The translations under genes and the position numbers were made by a program. DNA of 64,000 nucleotides from JAWXUU01 sp044426085 (GTDB taxonomy: Bacteria > Bacillota > Clostridia > Christensenellales > CAMQZB01), in the NCBI GenBank assembly GCA_044426085.1, contig JAWXUU010000002.1, positions 62,001 to 126,000 on the forward strand, read 5' to 3'. The notes beneath the pieces are model-generated. The model searched no databases, had not been told where the DNA came from, and saw nothing but the letters and a program-made list of their open reading frames with translations. This document shows, piece after piece, positions 1-8,510 of this stretch (position 1 is its first letter; each line of letters starts with the position of its first letter).

Positions 1-3
1 GCT

Positions 4-459
4 GTGAATAAGTGGGATAAAAGATTCATGGAAATGGCATGGCTTGTCAGCGGATGGTCAAGTTGTTATAGGGAAGGAAGACAAATCGGTGCAGTTATTG
101 TGCGAAACAAACGCATTTTGACAACTGGATATAACGGTGCACCTTCCAACATAGAAAGCTGTGTTGATAAAGGCGTTTGCATGCGCGACAAACTCGGCAT
201 TGCAAGCGGAACAAAACATGAACTTTGCTACGCTGTCCACGCCGAACAAAACGCCATCGTTCAAGCTTCAAAATTGGGGCTTGCGCTTGAAGGTGCCACG
301 CTTTATTGCACTCACCAACCATGCGTGATATGCGCAAAACTAATCATCAATTCAGGAATAACAAGAATTGTTTATGAAAAAGACTACCCAGACGCGTTTT
401 CAATTGAATTATTGAAAGAAGCTGGCGTAGAAATGGAAAAATTTGAAGGAGAAATATAA
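4..459 (+). CDS. dCMP deaminase (ComEB-like)
   Basis: Zinc-dependent cytidine/deoxycytidylate deaminase, expected to convert dCMP to dUMP for thymidylate synthesis in the cytoplasm. Seen: the family's GYNGAPS segment (residues 42-48), the zinc/catalytic motif HAE (H79, E81) and PCVIC (C107, C110). The 151 aa length is normal for the family. The GTG at position 4 is the first start available, but it lies 3 nt from the window edge, so an upstream start or Shine-Dalgarno cannot be judged. The stop is followed at once by the cyclophilin gene, whose ribosome-binding site lies inside this gene's 3' end, so the two are probably cotranscribed. The ComEB name reflects family resemblance only; no competence genes are adjacent. 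Confidence 0.9.
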   Translation: MNKWDKRFMEMAWLVSGWSSCYREGRQIGAVIVRNKRILTTGYNGAPSNIESCVDKGVCMRDKLGIASGTKHELCYAVHAEQNAIVQASKLGLALEGATLYCTHQPCVICAKLIINSGITRIVYEKDYPDAFSIELLKEAGVEMEKFEGEI

Positions 460-460
460 A

Positions 461-979
461 ATGCAAAATCCAATAGTAACAATCGAAATAGAAAACTACG
501 GAACAATCAAGGCAGAACTTTTGCCAAAAGTTGCTCCAAACAGTGTCAACAACTTCATAAGCCTAATCAAAAAAGGTTTCTATGACGGAATCATTTTCCA
601 CAGAATCATCGAAGGCTTCATGCTTCAAGGTGGCGACCCAACAGGAACTGGCATGGGCGGTCCTGGATATTCAATCAAAGGCGAATTTTCTGGCAACGGT
701 TTCCAAAACGATTTGAAACATGAATTTGGTGTACTTTCTATGGCAAGATCAATGAGCCCAAATTCAGCTGGCTCACAATTTTTCATCATGCTAGACACTC
801 ACAAACATCTAGACCGTCAATATGCAGGCTTTGGCTTCGTGACAGAAGGTGGCGATGTTGTAAGAAAAATCGGAAATGTCGGGACAAACAGAGCAGACAA
901 ACCTCTTCAAGATGTGAAAATCTCAAGCATGACTGTTGAAACTTTCGGAGAAGAATATCCACAACCAATCAAATGCTAA
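461..979 (+). CDS. cytosolic cyclophilin-type peptidyl-prolyl isomerase
   Basis: Cyclophilin fold PPIase that catalyses cis-trans isomerisation of X-Pro bonds. Seen: IIFHRIIEGFMLQGGDP (residues 44-60, catalytic Arg48 and Gln56), MARS and SAGSQFFIM (102-110). It has no signal peptide, so it is cytoplasmic, unlike the lipoprotein paralogue at 27461. The ATG at 461 is preferred over the TTG at 443 because AAGGAGA (446-452) sits just upstream of it. The product is 172 aa. The 3' flank is a low-complexity A/C-rich spacer with no obvious terminator hairpin. Confidence 0.93.
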   Translation: MQNPIVTIEIENYGTIKAELLPKVAPNSVNNFISLIKKGFYDGIIFHRIIEGFMLQGGDPTGTGMGGPGYSIKGEFSGNGFQNDLKHEFGVLSMARSMSPNSAGSQFFIMLDTHKHLDRQYAGFGFVTEGGDVVRKIGNVGTNRADKPLQDVKISSMTVETFGEEYPQPIKC

Positions 980-1030
980 TAAAAACAAAGTAAAACAAAA
1001 CAAAACAAAATAAAAACAAAATAAATACTA
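978..1030 (+). repeat. A-rich low-complexity spacer with AAAAC repeats
   Basis: The gap between the cyclophilin and permease genes is nearly all A with scattered C, repeating AAAAC units about six times. No hairpin or promoter is convincing. It may be an unstructured mRNA spacer. Confidence 0.5.
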
Positions 1031-1042
1031 TGGGAGAATATT

Positions 1043-2380
1043 ATGGATAAGGTTGTAAAAGAAAAATTCAAGACGACCAAGATTGAAAAATCATGGATAC
1101 TCTACGACGTTGCAAACTCGGCATACGTTCTTATGGCAACGGCGCTTATTCCAATTTTTTACGGAATAATCGCAACGAATGCAGGCATGAGCGATACAGC
1201 ACAAGTGACAATCTTTGGCACAATGCTTTCCCTTGCTGCGCTTGTTGTTGGGCTTTTGAATCCAATTCTTGGGGCGATTGCAGATAACAAAGGCATGCGA
1301 AAGAAAATGTTTCTATTCTTCCTTTTGGTTGGAGTTGTGGGCTGTTTCTTGTTTTCAATTGCCAACACAGTTGTCATCGTTGCAATCGTGATGATTATAA
1401 GTCAAATCGGTCTTAATGGCAGTATCGTGTTTTCAGATGCGATGCTTGTTGATATCACAGTTGAAAACAGAATGGACAGAGTTTCTTCGCGTGGCTATGC
1501 ATGGGGGTATATCGGAAGTTGTATTCCATTTATCATCTGCCTTGTGATATACATGCTCACTATTATGCCAATCGGTGGGGAATATCTTCTTCCTTTCTCG
1601 GAAACTCGTGCAATCCAAATCGGCATGGTGATAACAGGTTTTTGGTGGATTATTGTGACATTGCCACTTCTTAAAAACTATAAGCAAAAATACGGTGTAG
1701 AACCAAGCAAAAATCAAATAAAAGATAGCTTTGCAAAACTTGCCTACACATTTAAAAACGCAAAAAATTATAAAGTGCCATTCATGTTTGTCATCGCCTT
1801 TTTCTTTTATATAAACGGCGTAACAACAATCATCGGCATGAGCATAACATACGCTTCAAGCGTTCTGGGTGCAAATGCAATCGATTCAATCAAGTTGGTT
1901 CTAGCACTTTTGATGACGCAGTTTGTGGCGTTCCCGTCTGCTATTGTCATGGGCAATCTTGCAAACAAAGTGTCGCCAAGAAAATTGATTTTGATTTCAA
2001 TCGCGGGATATTTCTGCGTGACAATTTTCGCGGTGTTCCTTTCTTCAATAACTCAATTTTTCATCATGGCTTTCTTTGTGGGTCTTTTCCAAGGCGGTAT
2101 TCAAGCGCTTTCAAGATCATATTTTGCAAAGATAGTTCCAAAGGAAAAATCAAACGAGTTCTTTGGAATGTACGACATCTGTTCGAAGGGTGCCGCGGTG
2201 CTTGGTCCTGCTGTTATGGCGGCTGCAACGCTTGTGTTCAACTCTCCAAGGGTTGGTGTTGGTATTTTGGTTTGGTTCTTCCTTATCGGCGGAATAATAC
2301 TTATGAAATTGCCTGAAAACATTTCAGACTTGCCAATCGAAGAATACGACAAACTATACGTCAATAATCAAGAAAACTAA
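1043..2380 (+). CDS. MFS transporter, UMF1/Atg22-like family
   Basis: Integral membrane permease of 445 aa with about twelve hydrophobic segments. The N-terminal YDVANSAY (residues 21-28) is the hallmark of the UMF1/Atg22-like branch of the major facilitator superfamily. Substrate is unknown; yeast Atg22 exports amino acids, but bacterial members are uncharacterised. The ATG is preceded by GGGAG (1032-1036). The gene is followed by a strong intrinsic terminator (2408-2441) that overlaps the promoter of the next gene, so it probably ends a transcript beginning upstream of the window. Confidence 0.88.
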   Translation: MDKVVKEKFKTTKIEKSWILYDVANSAYVLMATALIPIFYGIIATNAGMSDTAQVTIFGTMLSLAALVVGLLNPILGAIADNKGMRKKMFLFFLLVGVVGCFLFSIANTVVIVAIVMIISQIGLNGSIVFSDAMLVDITVENRMDRVSSRGYAWGYIGSCIPFIICLVIYMLTIMPIGGEYLLPFSETRAIQIGMVITGFWWIIVTLPLLKNYKQKYGVEPSKNQIKDSFAKLAYTFKNAKNYKVPFMFVIAFFFYINGVTTIIGMSITYASSVLGANAIDSIKLVLALLMTQFVAFPSAIVMGNLANKVSPRKLILISIAGYFCVTIFAVFLSSITQFFIMAFFVGLFQGGIQALSRSYFAKIVPKEKSNEFFGMYDICSKGAAVLGPAVMAAATLVFNSPRVGVGILVWFFLIGGIILMKLPENISDLPIEEYDKLYVNNQEN

Positions 2381-2409
2381 TTGCGTAATAAAAATTAATA
2401 TGATATAAT
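2381..2409 (+). promoter_or_regulatory. sigma-A promoter of the GT39-like gene
   Basis: -35 TTGCGT (2381-2386), 17-nt spacer, -10 TATAAT (2404-2409). It begins directly after the permease stop codon, and its -10 overlaps the left arm of the terminator hairpin. Confidence 0.75.
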
Positions 2410-2441
2410 AAGCTAGATAAATTCATCTAGCTTATTTTTTT
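2408..2441 (+). terminator. intrinsic terminator of the MFS permease gene
   Basis: Perfect 11-bp inverted repeat ATAAGCTAGAT / ATCTAGCTTAT (2408-2418 and 2425-2435) with a 6-nt loop, followed by six T. A transcript starting from the overlapping promoter begins near 2416 and lacks most of the left arm, so it should escape termination. Confidence 0.88.
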
Positions 2442-2452
2442 AGGAGGGGATA

Positions 2453-4090
2453 ATGGCAAATTTTCTATTGATAGCATTTTCAATACTTTTTGGCGGAATA
2501 TTTGCGTATAAACCACTTCTTTGCATGGCGAAAGCTGGTGATAAAACAGCGGAAATGAAAAAATATCAAAGCGAATTCATTCTTGCGGGCATAATAATTA
2601 TTGGCTGTCTTGCAAGAACTGTATTTTTGGAATTTTTCCCATACGGACTAAATCAAGATGAAGCATCAATTGGATACGAAGCGTTTTCCCTTGCAAACTA
2701 TGGTGTTGATAGAAATGGTTTGTCTTATCCAATCCACTTCATATCTTGGGGAAGCGGTCAAAACGCACTTTATGCCTATATCGCAATCCCTTTTGTGAAA
2801 GTTTTGGGTCTTTCAGTTCTTTCAACACGCTTGCCAATGGCAATTATTGGCTGTGTTTCTATTTATGTTTTCTACTTCCTAGCAAAACAACTTATGCCAA
2901 AGCACGCTGTTTTTGCTACCTTCTTTTTTGCAATCAGCCCGTGGCACATCGAAAAGAGCCGTTGGGCACTTGAAAGCAATATTTTTCCCGACATTTTCCT
3001 GCTTGGCGTGCTACTTTTGGTTCTCGCAATAAACGGCAAAAAATACTGTTATTTTCTTTCTGGATTGGTCTTTGCAATCTCAACATATTCATATGGCACA
3101 TCATATTTTATCTTGCCGATATTTTGCGTTGCAACCTTGATAATTTTGCTATCCAAAAGGAAGATTTCCCTTCTTGATTGCACAAACCTTATGGCAACAA
3201 TCGCTATCCTTTCATTGCCAATGATAATCTTTGTTCTGCTGAATTATTCAAGCTACGAAAGTATCGAATTTTTTGGTGTGACAATTCCAAAACTCTATCA
3301 AAACAGGCAGACGTTTATTTTTAATCTAGACGGCACGTTTTTCACTAGCATTTTTGCAAACTTCAAAACGGCAATTGGCATAATTTTCACCCAATATGAC
3401 GGACTCGTTTGGAGCGGAATGCCATTTTTTGGTGTTGCGTATGCAATATTGTCGCCATTTTTTGTGTTTGGGGTGTACAAATCCATAAGGGAAAAAGATG
3501 ATTGCGAAATCCCAATGCAAGTTTGGCTTTTCACTTCGATTTTGATGATGTTTTTTATCGAAGCAAATATAAATCGTTCAAATATTTTGTTTATCCCATT
3601 GATATATTTCACTGCAAAAGGCATAACGCCACTGCTTGATAAAAAAGTGCTAGGCAAACATGCAACGAAGATTGTCGCATTGTGTTTATGCGTGCTGTTT
3701 TTTGCATTTTCATCTTGCTATTTCGGAAGAGAACACCAAGAAAGCCTTTCTTTCCAATTTTTTGCGGGTGCGGGTGATGCAATGGTATCGGCAAACGAAA
3801 ACTTTGAAAGCGTGTATGTCACAAGCAGTATCAACGAGCCGTATATAACATATCTCTTCTACATGCAAATTTCGCCATATGAATATCTAGAAACAAGGGA
3901 AGTTTACAACCCAGACGAATCGTTTGAATATATAAGCAGTATAAATAACTTCACCTTCTTTGATATCGACCCCGATGATTTGCAAGAAAACGAATGTTAT
4001 ATCGCGTTTTCCTACAACGAAAGCGATATTGACCAATCTGTTTTCAATATCGAATACTTTGGCGAATTTATAATAATTTCCAAAAAGTAA
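2453..4090 (+). CDS. GT39/ArnT-like membrane glycosyltransferase
   Basis: Polytopic membrane protein of 545 aa resembling dolichyl-phosphate-mannose/ArnT-type glycosyltransferases, which use a lipid-linked sugar donor on the outer membrane face. Seen: an N-terminal helix, then the acidic first-loop motif NQDEASIGYE (Asp69/Glu70, the expected catalytic position), about ten further hydrophobic helices, and a soluble C-terminal tail of roughly 110 residues with no motif I recognise. The ATG follows a strong AGGAGGGG site (2442-2449). It has its own promoter and is monocistronic. Acceptor and sugar cannot be deduced. Confidence 0.75.
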   Translation: MANFLLIAFSILFGGIFAYKPLLCMAKAGDKTAEMKKYQSEFILAGIIIIGCLARTVFLEFFPYGLNQDEASIGYEAFSLANYGVDRNGLSYPIHFISWGSGQNALYAYIAIPFVKVLGLSVLSTRLPMAIIGCVSIYVFYFLAKQLMPKHAVFATFFFAISPWHIEKSRWALESNIFPDIFLLGVLLLVLAINGKKYCYFLSGLVFAISTYSYGTSYFILPIFCVATLIILLSKRKISLLDCTNLMATIAILSLPMIIFVLLNYSSYESIEFFGVTIPKLYQNRQTFIFNLDGTFFTSIFANFKTAIGIIFTQYDGLVWSGMPFFGVAYAILSPFFVFGVYKSIREKDDCEIPMQVWLFTSILMMFFIEANINRSNILFIPLIYFTAKGITPLLDKKVLGKHATKIVALCLCVLFFAFSSCYFGREHQESLSFQFFAGAGDAMVSANENFESVYVTSSINEPYITYLFYMQISPYEYLETREVYNPDESFEYISSINNFTFFDIDPDDLQENECYIAFSYNESDIDQSVFNIEYFGEFIIISKK

Positions 4091-4108
4091 CAATTTGTTA
4101 ATAAACAC

Positions 4109-4136
4109 TTGACACATTTTTATTATAGTGTATAAT
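4109..4136 (+). promoter_or_regulatory. sigma-A promoter of metK
   Basis: Consensus -35 TTGACA (4109-4114) and -10 TATAAT (4131-4136) with a 16-nt spacer. The predicted 5' UTR is about 75 nt and too short for a SAM-I riboswitch; no conserved SAM-sensing core was found in it. Confidence 0.88.
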
Positions 4137-4219
4137 GTATACGGCAATACTAATTGACTAATAAACTAAAACAATATATAATATTGTAGATATAAAATAA
4201 AATTAAGGAAAAAATACAA

Positions 4220-5389
4220 ATGGCAAAAAAATTTTTTACATCTGAAAGCGTAACTGAAGGTCATCCAGATAAAATCTGTGACCAAATTTCCGATGCAATC
4301 CTAGATGATATCCTATCAAAAGACCCAATGGCAAGAGTTGCGTGCGAAACATGCGTAACAAACGGCCTAGTTCTTGTTATGGGAGAAATAACAACAAACT
4401 GCTATACAGACATTGCAAAAATTGCAAGAAAAACAGTTGAAGAAATTGGCTACACTCGTGCTAAATTTGGATTTGATTCAAACACATGTGCTGTTCTAAC
4501 TTCAATTTCAGAACAGTCACCTGATATCGCGCTCGGCGTTGATAATTCAGTTGAAAAAAAGAGCGGTGGCGACCTGCGCGACACGTTTGGTGCGGGGGAT
4601 CAAGGCATGATGTTTGGTTACGCATGCGATGAAACTCCAGAACTTATGCCACTTCCAATCACACTTGCTCACAAACTTACTTATAAACTATCAAAAGTTA
4701 GAAAAATTATCGCAGAAGACATTCTTCGTCCCGATGGCAAAAGCCAAGTGACAGTTGAATATCACGATAATGTTCCTGTAAGAGTGGATGCAATTGTAAT
4801 TTCAACTCAACACTCAGCTGATATCTCGCGTGAAGAATTGCAAGAACTTATCATAAAACAAGTTATCAAACCGGTTATCCCAGAAAACTTGCTTGACGAA
4901 AACACAAAATATTTTATCAATCCAACAGGCAACTTTGAAATCGGCGGACCACAAGGGGACAGCGGACTTACAGGAAGAAAAATCATCGTTGATACCTACG
5001 GTGGATATTGCCCACACGGTGGCGGTGCATTCTCTGGTAAAGACCCAACAAAGGTGGATAGATCAGCAGCATACATGGCAAGATACATCTGCAAAAACAT
5101 CGTGGCGTCAGGAATGGCAACAAGATGTGAACTTGAAGTTGCATATGCAATCGGCGTTGCAACACCAGTTTCAGTTCTTGTGAACACTTTCGGAACAGGT
5201 AAACTTTCTGATGAGCAAATTGGCGAAATTATTTCAAAAGAATTTGACCTAAGACCATATTCAATCATCGAAACACTTGACCTAAGAAAACCAATCTATA
5301 AAAAAACAGCAAGCTATGGTCACTTCGGAAGAGACATCTTCAGTTGGGAAAAAACAGACAGAGTTTGCGATTTGAAAAAATATTTGTAA
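4220..5389 (+). CDS. metK: S-adenosylmethionine synthetase
   Basis: Makes S-adenosylmethionine from methionine and ATP in the cytoplasm. The 389 aa protein is full length and has the N-terminal GHPDK signature (residues 14-18), the ATP-binding GAGDQGMMFGYA and the P-loop-like GGGAFSGKDPTKVDRS. It stands alone between a consensus promoter and an intrinsic terminator. The Shine-Dalgarno is a modest AAGGA before the ATG. Nothing unusual in the sequence. Confidence 0.97.
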   Translation: MAKKFFTSESVTEGHPDKICDQISDAILDDILSKDPMARVACETCVTNGLVLVMGEITTNCYTDIAKIARKTVEEIGYTRAKFGFDSNTCAVLTSISEQSPDIALGVDNSVEKKSGGDLRDTFGAGDQGMMFGYACDETPELMPLPITLAHKLTYKLSKVRKIIAEDILRPDGKSQVTVEYHDNVPVRVDAIVISTQHSADISREELQELIIKQVIKPVIPENLLDENTKYFINPTGNFEIGGPQGDSGLTGRKIIVDTYGGYCPHGGGAFSGKDPTKVDRSAAYMARYICKNIVASGMATRCELEVAYAIGVATPVSVLVNTFGTGKLSDEQIGEIISKEFDLRPYSIIETLDLRKPIYKKTASYGHFGRDIFSWEKTDRVCDLKKYL

Positions 5390-5400
5390 GAAGACAAAAC

Positions 5401-5435
5401 AAAAGCAAGTGAACTTTTCTCTTGCTTTTCTTTTT
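5401..5435 (+). terminator. intrinsic terminator of metK
   Basis: 9-bp inverted repeat AAAAGCAAG / CTTGCTTTT (5401-5409, 5421-5429) followed by CTTTTT. It sits immediately before the recD2 ribosome-binding site. Confidence 0.82.
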
Positions 5436-5448
5436 AAGGAGAAACATC

Positions 5449-7653
5449 TTGAAACTCACAGGGGAAGTAGTTGGAATAATCTTTCGAAACGAAGAAAATA
5501 TGTATTCCATTTTGGAAATTGATGCAGGCGGACTATTAGAAGTCGTGACCGGCACTTTTTTCGATGTTTCCAAAGGTGACTTTCTAGAACTTGAAGGTGA
5601 ATATAAAGACACAAAATACGGCAAACAATTCGTTTCAACAAAGGTGAAAACACTACCGCCACAAACAACGGGTCAAATCGCTCTTTTCCTTGCAAGTGGA
5701 CTTTTCAAGGGCGTGGGTGAAGCAACCGCAATAAGAATTGCACAAGAATTCAAAAACGAAACATTCGACGTTATCGAAAAAGACCCTTCAAGACTTGCCA
5801 AAATTCGCGGAATTTCCCTTGATAAAGCTGTTGCGATTTCAAACGAATATAAAAAAGTTAAAAACATGCGCGAAGCGCTCGTGTTTTTGCAAGAACGCGG
5901 AATAACAAGCAATCTTGCGGGCAAAATATTCGCGGTTTATAAAGAACACACAATCCGTGTGATAACAAAAAATCCATATAAGCTTGTGGAAGATGTCGAT
6001 GGCATTGGCTTCAAAAAAGCCGACCAAATTGCGGGTGCTATGGGCATAACAAAAGATTCAGAACACAGATTCCGTGCGGGGTATATGCATCTTCTTAAAG
6101 ATGTTGCCCAAAGCGAAGGAAACACTTGCATGAAGTATTCTCAGCTAGTGGAACAAGGTGCTTTCTTGCTTGGCTGTTCGGATGCAGTTTGCAGTGAAAT
6201 ATTTGAAAAACTCACAAACGATTTTGTGATTGAAAAGGCAATAAAAGTTTTCACCAAAGAAGACGAAAAGTTTGTCGCACTATTCTCTTTGTACGCTCAA
6301 GAACGTGGAATTGCAACAAAACTTCAAGATATAAATCAAAATAATAAACAATTTGTGCTAGATCCCGAAAAGGATATACAAATGTTTGAAAAAGAAAACA
6401 AAATCCAACTGCACAAATTCCAAATCGACGCAGTTAAAGGTGCAATTTCAAGCGGTGTTTCTGTGATAACAGGTGGACCGGGAACGGGAAAGACAACCAT
6501 AATAAAATGCATACTTTATATCTTTAAAAACTTAAGAATGAACGTAGGCATGGTTGCACCAACGGGAAGAGCCGCAAAAAGAATGACAGAACAAACTGGC
6601 GAGGAAGCCAAAACAATCCACAGAATGCTTGATATCGATTTTGCGGGTGGTAAGAGTGCGTTTGTGTATAACGAGCAAACAAGATTGCCACACGACGTTA
6701 TAATAGTGGATGAAGTGTCCATGACAGACGTCTATATCTTGCGTTCGCTTCTTTCCGCCGTCAAGTTTGGTGCAAAGGTAATTCTTGTTGGTGATAAAGA
6801 CCAACTGCCGTCCGTTGGTGCAGGCAATGTGCTAAAAGATATCATCGAAAGCAAGACGCTAAACGTGTTCTCCCTTTCGTATGTTTATCGCCAAGGCAAA
6901 GAAAGCCTTATCATTGCAAACGCCCACAAAATCAACAACGGAATTATGCCAGTTTTGAAAGACAGAACAAACGACTTTTTTCATTCCAGCATAAAAGAAG
7001 CCCCAAACATTCTTGAAAGAATCAAGAACATGATGTTTTCAATACCAAAATTTATCGACACAACAACAGATAATATCCAAGTTATCGCACCAATGCGAAA
7101 AGGTGTTGTTGGGGTGAATAACATAAACCAAGTTTTGCAAGAAACGCTAAACGAAAAAAGAACAGGCAAGGGAGAAATCGTGCTTGTAAGAAATGTATTT
7201 CGTGAAGGCGACAGAGTCATGCACATAACAAATAACTACCAAATGGAATGGAAGAGAAGATGTGGCGACTTTGAAGAATACGGAACGGGTATTTTCAACG
7301 GCGATATGGGCAAAATCATCATAGTGGATGAAAAAAATAAAACAATCACCGTGGAATTTGATGATGGCAAACTTGTCGAATACAGCTCAGGCGATTTTGA
7401 CGAGCTCACTCTTTCATACGCAATAACAATCCACAAAAGCCAAGGCTCGGAATTTGATGTTGTGATAATACCAATAACAGGTGGTCCGCCGTCACTTTAT
7501 TCACGCAACTTGCTTTACACAGCAATCACGCGTGCAAAGAAAATGGTGGTTCTTATTGGCGACAACTTCAATATAAGACGAATGGTGGAAAACAACTATA
7601 TAGAACAGCGCTACACAATGCTGAAAGACTTCCTAGTGGGTGAACTGACATAA
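5449..7653 (+). CDS. recD2: RecD2-type ATP-dependent DNA helicase
   Basis: SF1B 5'-3' helicase of the RecD2 type (free-standing, not part of RecBCD), implicated in DNA repair and replication restart. Seen: N-terminal OB-like and helix-hairpin-helix region (residues ~1-200), Walker A GGPGTGKTT (342-350), Walker B VDEVSM (D421), and the C-terminal UvrD-type motif IHKSQGSEF. The TTG start at 5449 is chosen because AAGGAGA (5436-5442) lies at proper distance; the longer ORF from 5422 starts inside the metK terminator. The product is 734 aa. comFC follows after 4 nt, implying cotranscription. Confidence 0.92.
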   Translation: MKLTGEVVGIIFRNEENMYSILEIDAGGLLEVVTGTFFDVSKGDFLELEGEYKDTKYGKQFVSTKVKTLPPQTTGQIALFLASGLFKGVGEATAIRIAQEFKNETFDVIEKDPSRLAKIRGISLDKAVAISNEYKKVKNMREALVFLQERGITSNLAGKIFAVYKEHTIRVITKNPYKLVEDVDGIGFKKADQIAGAMGITKDSEHRFRAGYMHLLKDVAQSEGNTCMKYSQLVEQGAFLLGCSDAVCSEIFEKLTNDFVIEKAIKVFTKEDEKFVALFSLYAQERGIATKLQDINQNNKQFVLDPEKDIQMFEKENKIQLHKFQIDAVKGAISSGVSVITGGPGTGKTTIIKCILYIFKNLRMNVGMVAPTGRAAKRMTEQTGEEAKTIHRMLDIDFAGGKSAFVYNEQTRLPHDVIIVDEVSMTDVYILRSLLSAVKFGAKVILVGDKDQLPSVGAGNVLKDIIESKTLNVFSLSYVYRQGKESLIIANAHKINNGIMPVLKDRTNDFFHSSIKEAPNILERIKNMMFSIPKFIDTTTDNIQVIAPMRKGVVGVNNINQVLQETLNEKRTGKGEIVLVRNVFREGDRVMHITNNYQMEWKRRCGDFEEYGTGIFNGDMGKIIIVDEKNKTITVEFDDGKLVEYSSGDFDELTLSYAITIHKSQGSEFDVVIIPITGGPPSLYSRNLLYTAITRAKKMVVLIGDNFNIRRMVENNYIEQRYTMLKDFLVGELT

Positions 7654-7657
7654 TACC

Positions 7658-8455
7658 ATGAATATATTTAAAAAACTACAACTCAAAATAAAAGCGTTAT
7701 TTGCAAGCGACCTAAAAGCGATTGACGAATATATTTCAGACGACCACCAAAGGAAATACGCACTTACAGAAACGCTTGGCTCTTATCGTCACATCTGTCC
7801 CGAATGTGGGAAGGAGATGTTTAATGATGATGTGTTCTGCGAGGAATGTTCCAAACTTATTGTCATGCTGTCGGGGGATAAATGCCCCAAATGCGGGCGA
7901 AAAGTTATGGGCAATGTAAGTTGCAATATATGCAGAACTCATCGCCACGATTTCGATAGGGCGTTCACAGCGTTCAATTATGAAGGTATAGTTGTCAAAT
8001 ATATTCTAAATATGAAATTTTATGGCAAAGCCTATCTGTATCACATGTTCGCAAAGTATTTGGCATACGTATATCTGAAAAGCAACATAGAAGCCGATTT
8101 CGTCTCTTTTGTGCCAATGACCAAAAAAGGTCAAAAACAGCGTGGCTACAACCAATCGGAACTTCTCGCAAAGGAGTTTTCATATCTGACAGGTATTCCG
8201 CTTTTTTATGGGGTAATTAAGAAGCGTGAAACGAAGTTTCAAAAAAGGCTTAACGCGGAAGACAGAAGAAAGAACATGCAAGATGTTTTCAGAGTTGAGG
8301 GCGATATCAAAAACAAGAATATCTTGGTTATTGACGACGTTATGACAACAGGTGCAACGCTAGACAGTGTCGCAAAAGCTCTTAAACGCTCGAATGCAAG
8401 CAAAATTTATGCAATAACCATTGCTGCAACAGCAGAAAAGTTTGCAAAAAAATAA
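7658..8455 (+). CDS. comFC: ComF-family phosphoribosyltransferase-like protein
   Basis: ComFC/GntX-like protein linked to handling of incoming DNA during transformation and, in some species, to repair. Seen: two zinc-ribbon Cys quartets (C47, C50, C61, C64 and C76, C79, C89, C92) and a C-terminal PRTase domain with the PRPP loop VIDDVMTTGAT (224-234). At 265 aa it is slightly long because of the doubled zinc ribbon and a basic N-terminal helix. The ATG is 4 nt after the recD2 stop with only a weak GTGGGTG upstream, suggesting translational coupling. The helicase partner supports a DNA-processing role. Confidence 0.85.
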   Translation: MNIFKKLQLKIKALFASDLKAIDEYISDDHQRKYALTETLGSYRHICPECGKEMFNDDVFCEECSKLIVMLSGDKCPKCGRKVMGNVSCNICRTHRHDFDRAFTAFNYEGIVVKYILNMKFYGKAYLYHMFAKYLAYVYLKSNIEADFVSFVPMTKKGQKQRGYNQSELLAKEFSYLTGIPLFYGVIKKRETKFQKRLNAEDRRKNMQDVFRVEGDIKNKNILVIDDVMTTGATLDSVAKALKRSNASKIYAITIAATAEKFAKK

Positions 8456-8469
8456 AAATACTGTATAAT
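8442..8469 (+). promoter_or_regulatory. sigma-A promoter of secA
   Basis: -35 TTGCAA (8442-8447), 16-nt spacer, -10 TATAAT (8464-8469). The -35 lies in the last codons of comFC. The 40-nt leader contains a small hairpin (TTGCC / GGCAA) before the AGGAGGA Shine-Dalgarno. Confidence 0.7.
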
Positions 8470-8510
8470 ATCTATATCAACTTGCCTATTTTGGCAAAGG
8501 AGGAGAATCA

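Noticed and set aside
4137..4219. SAM riboswitch before metK
   Set aside because: The leader is about 75 nt, lacks the conserved SAM-I/SAM-II or SMK cores, and has no terminator hairpin.
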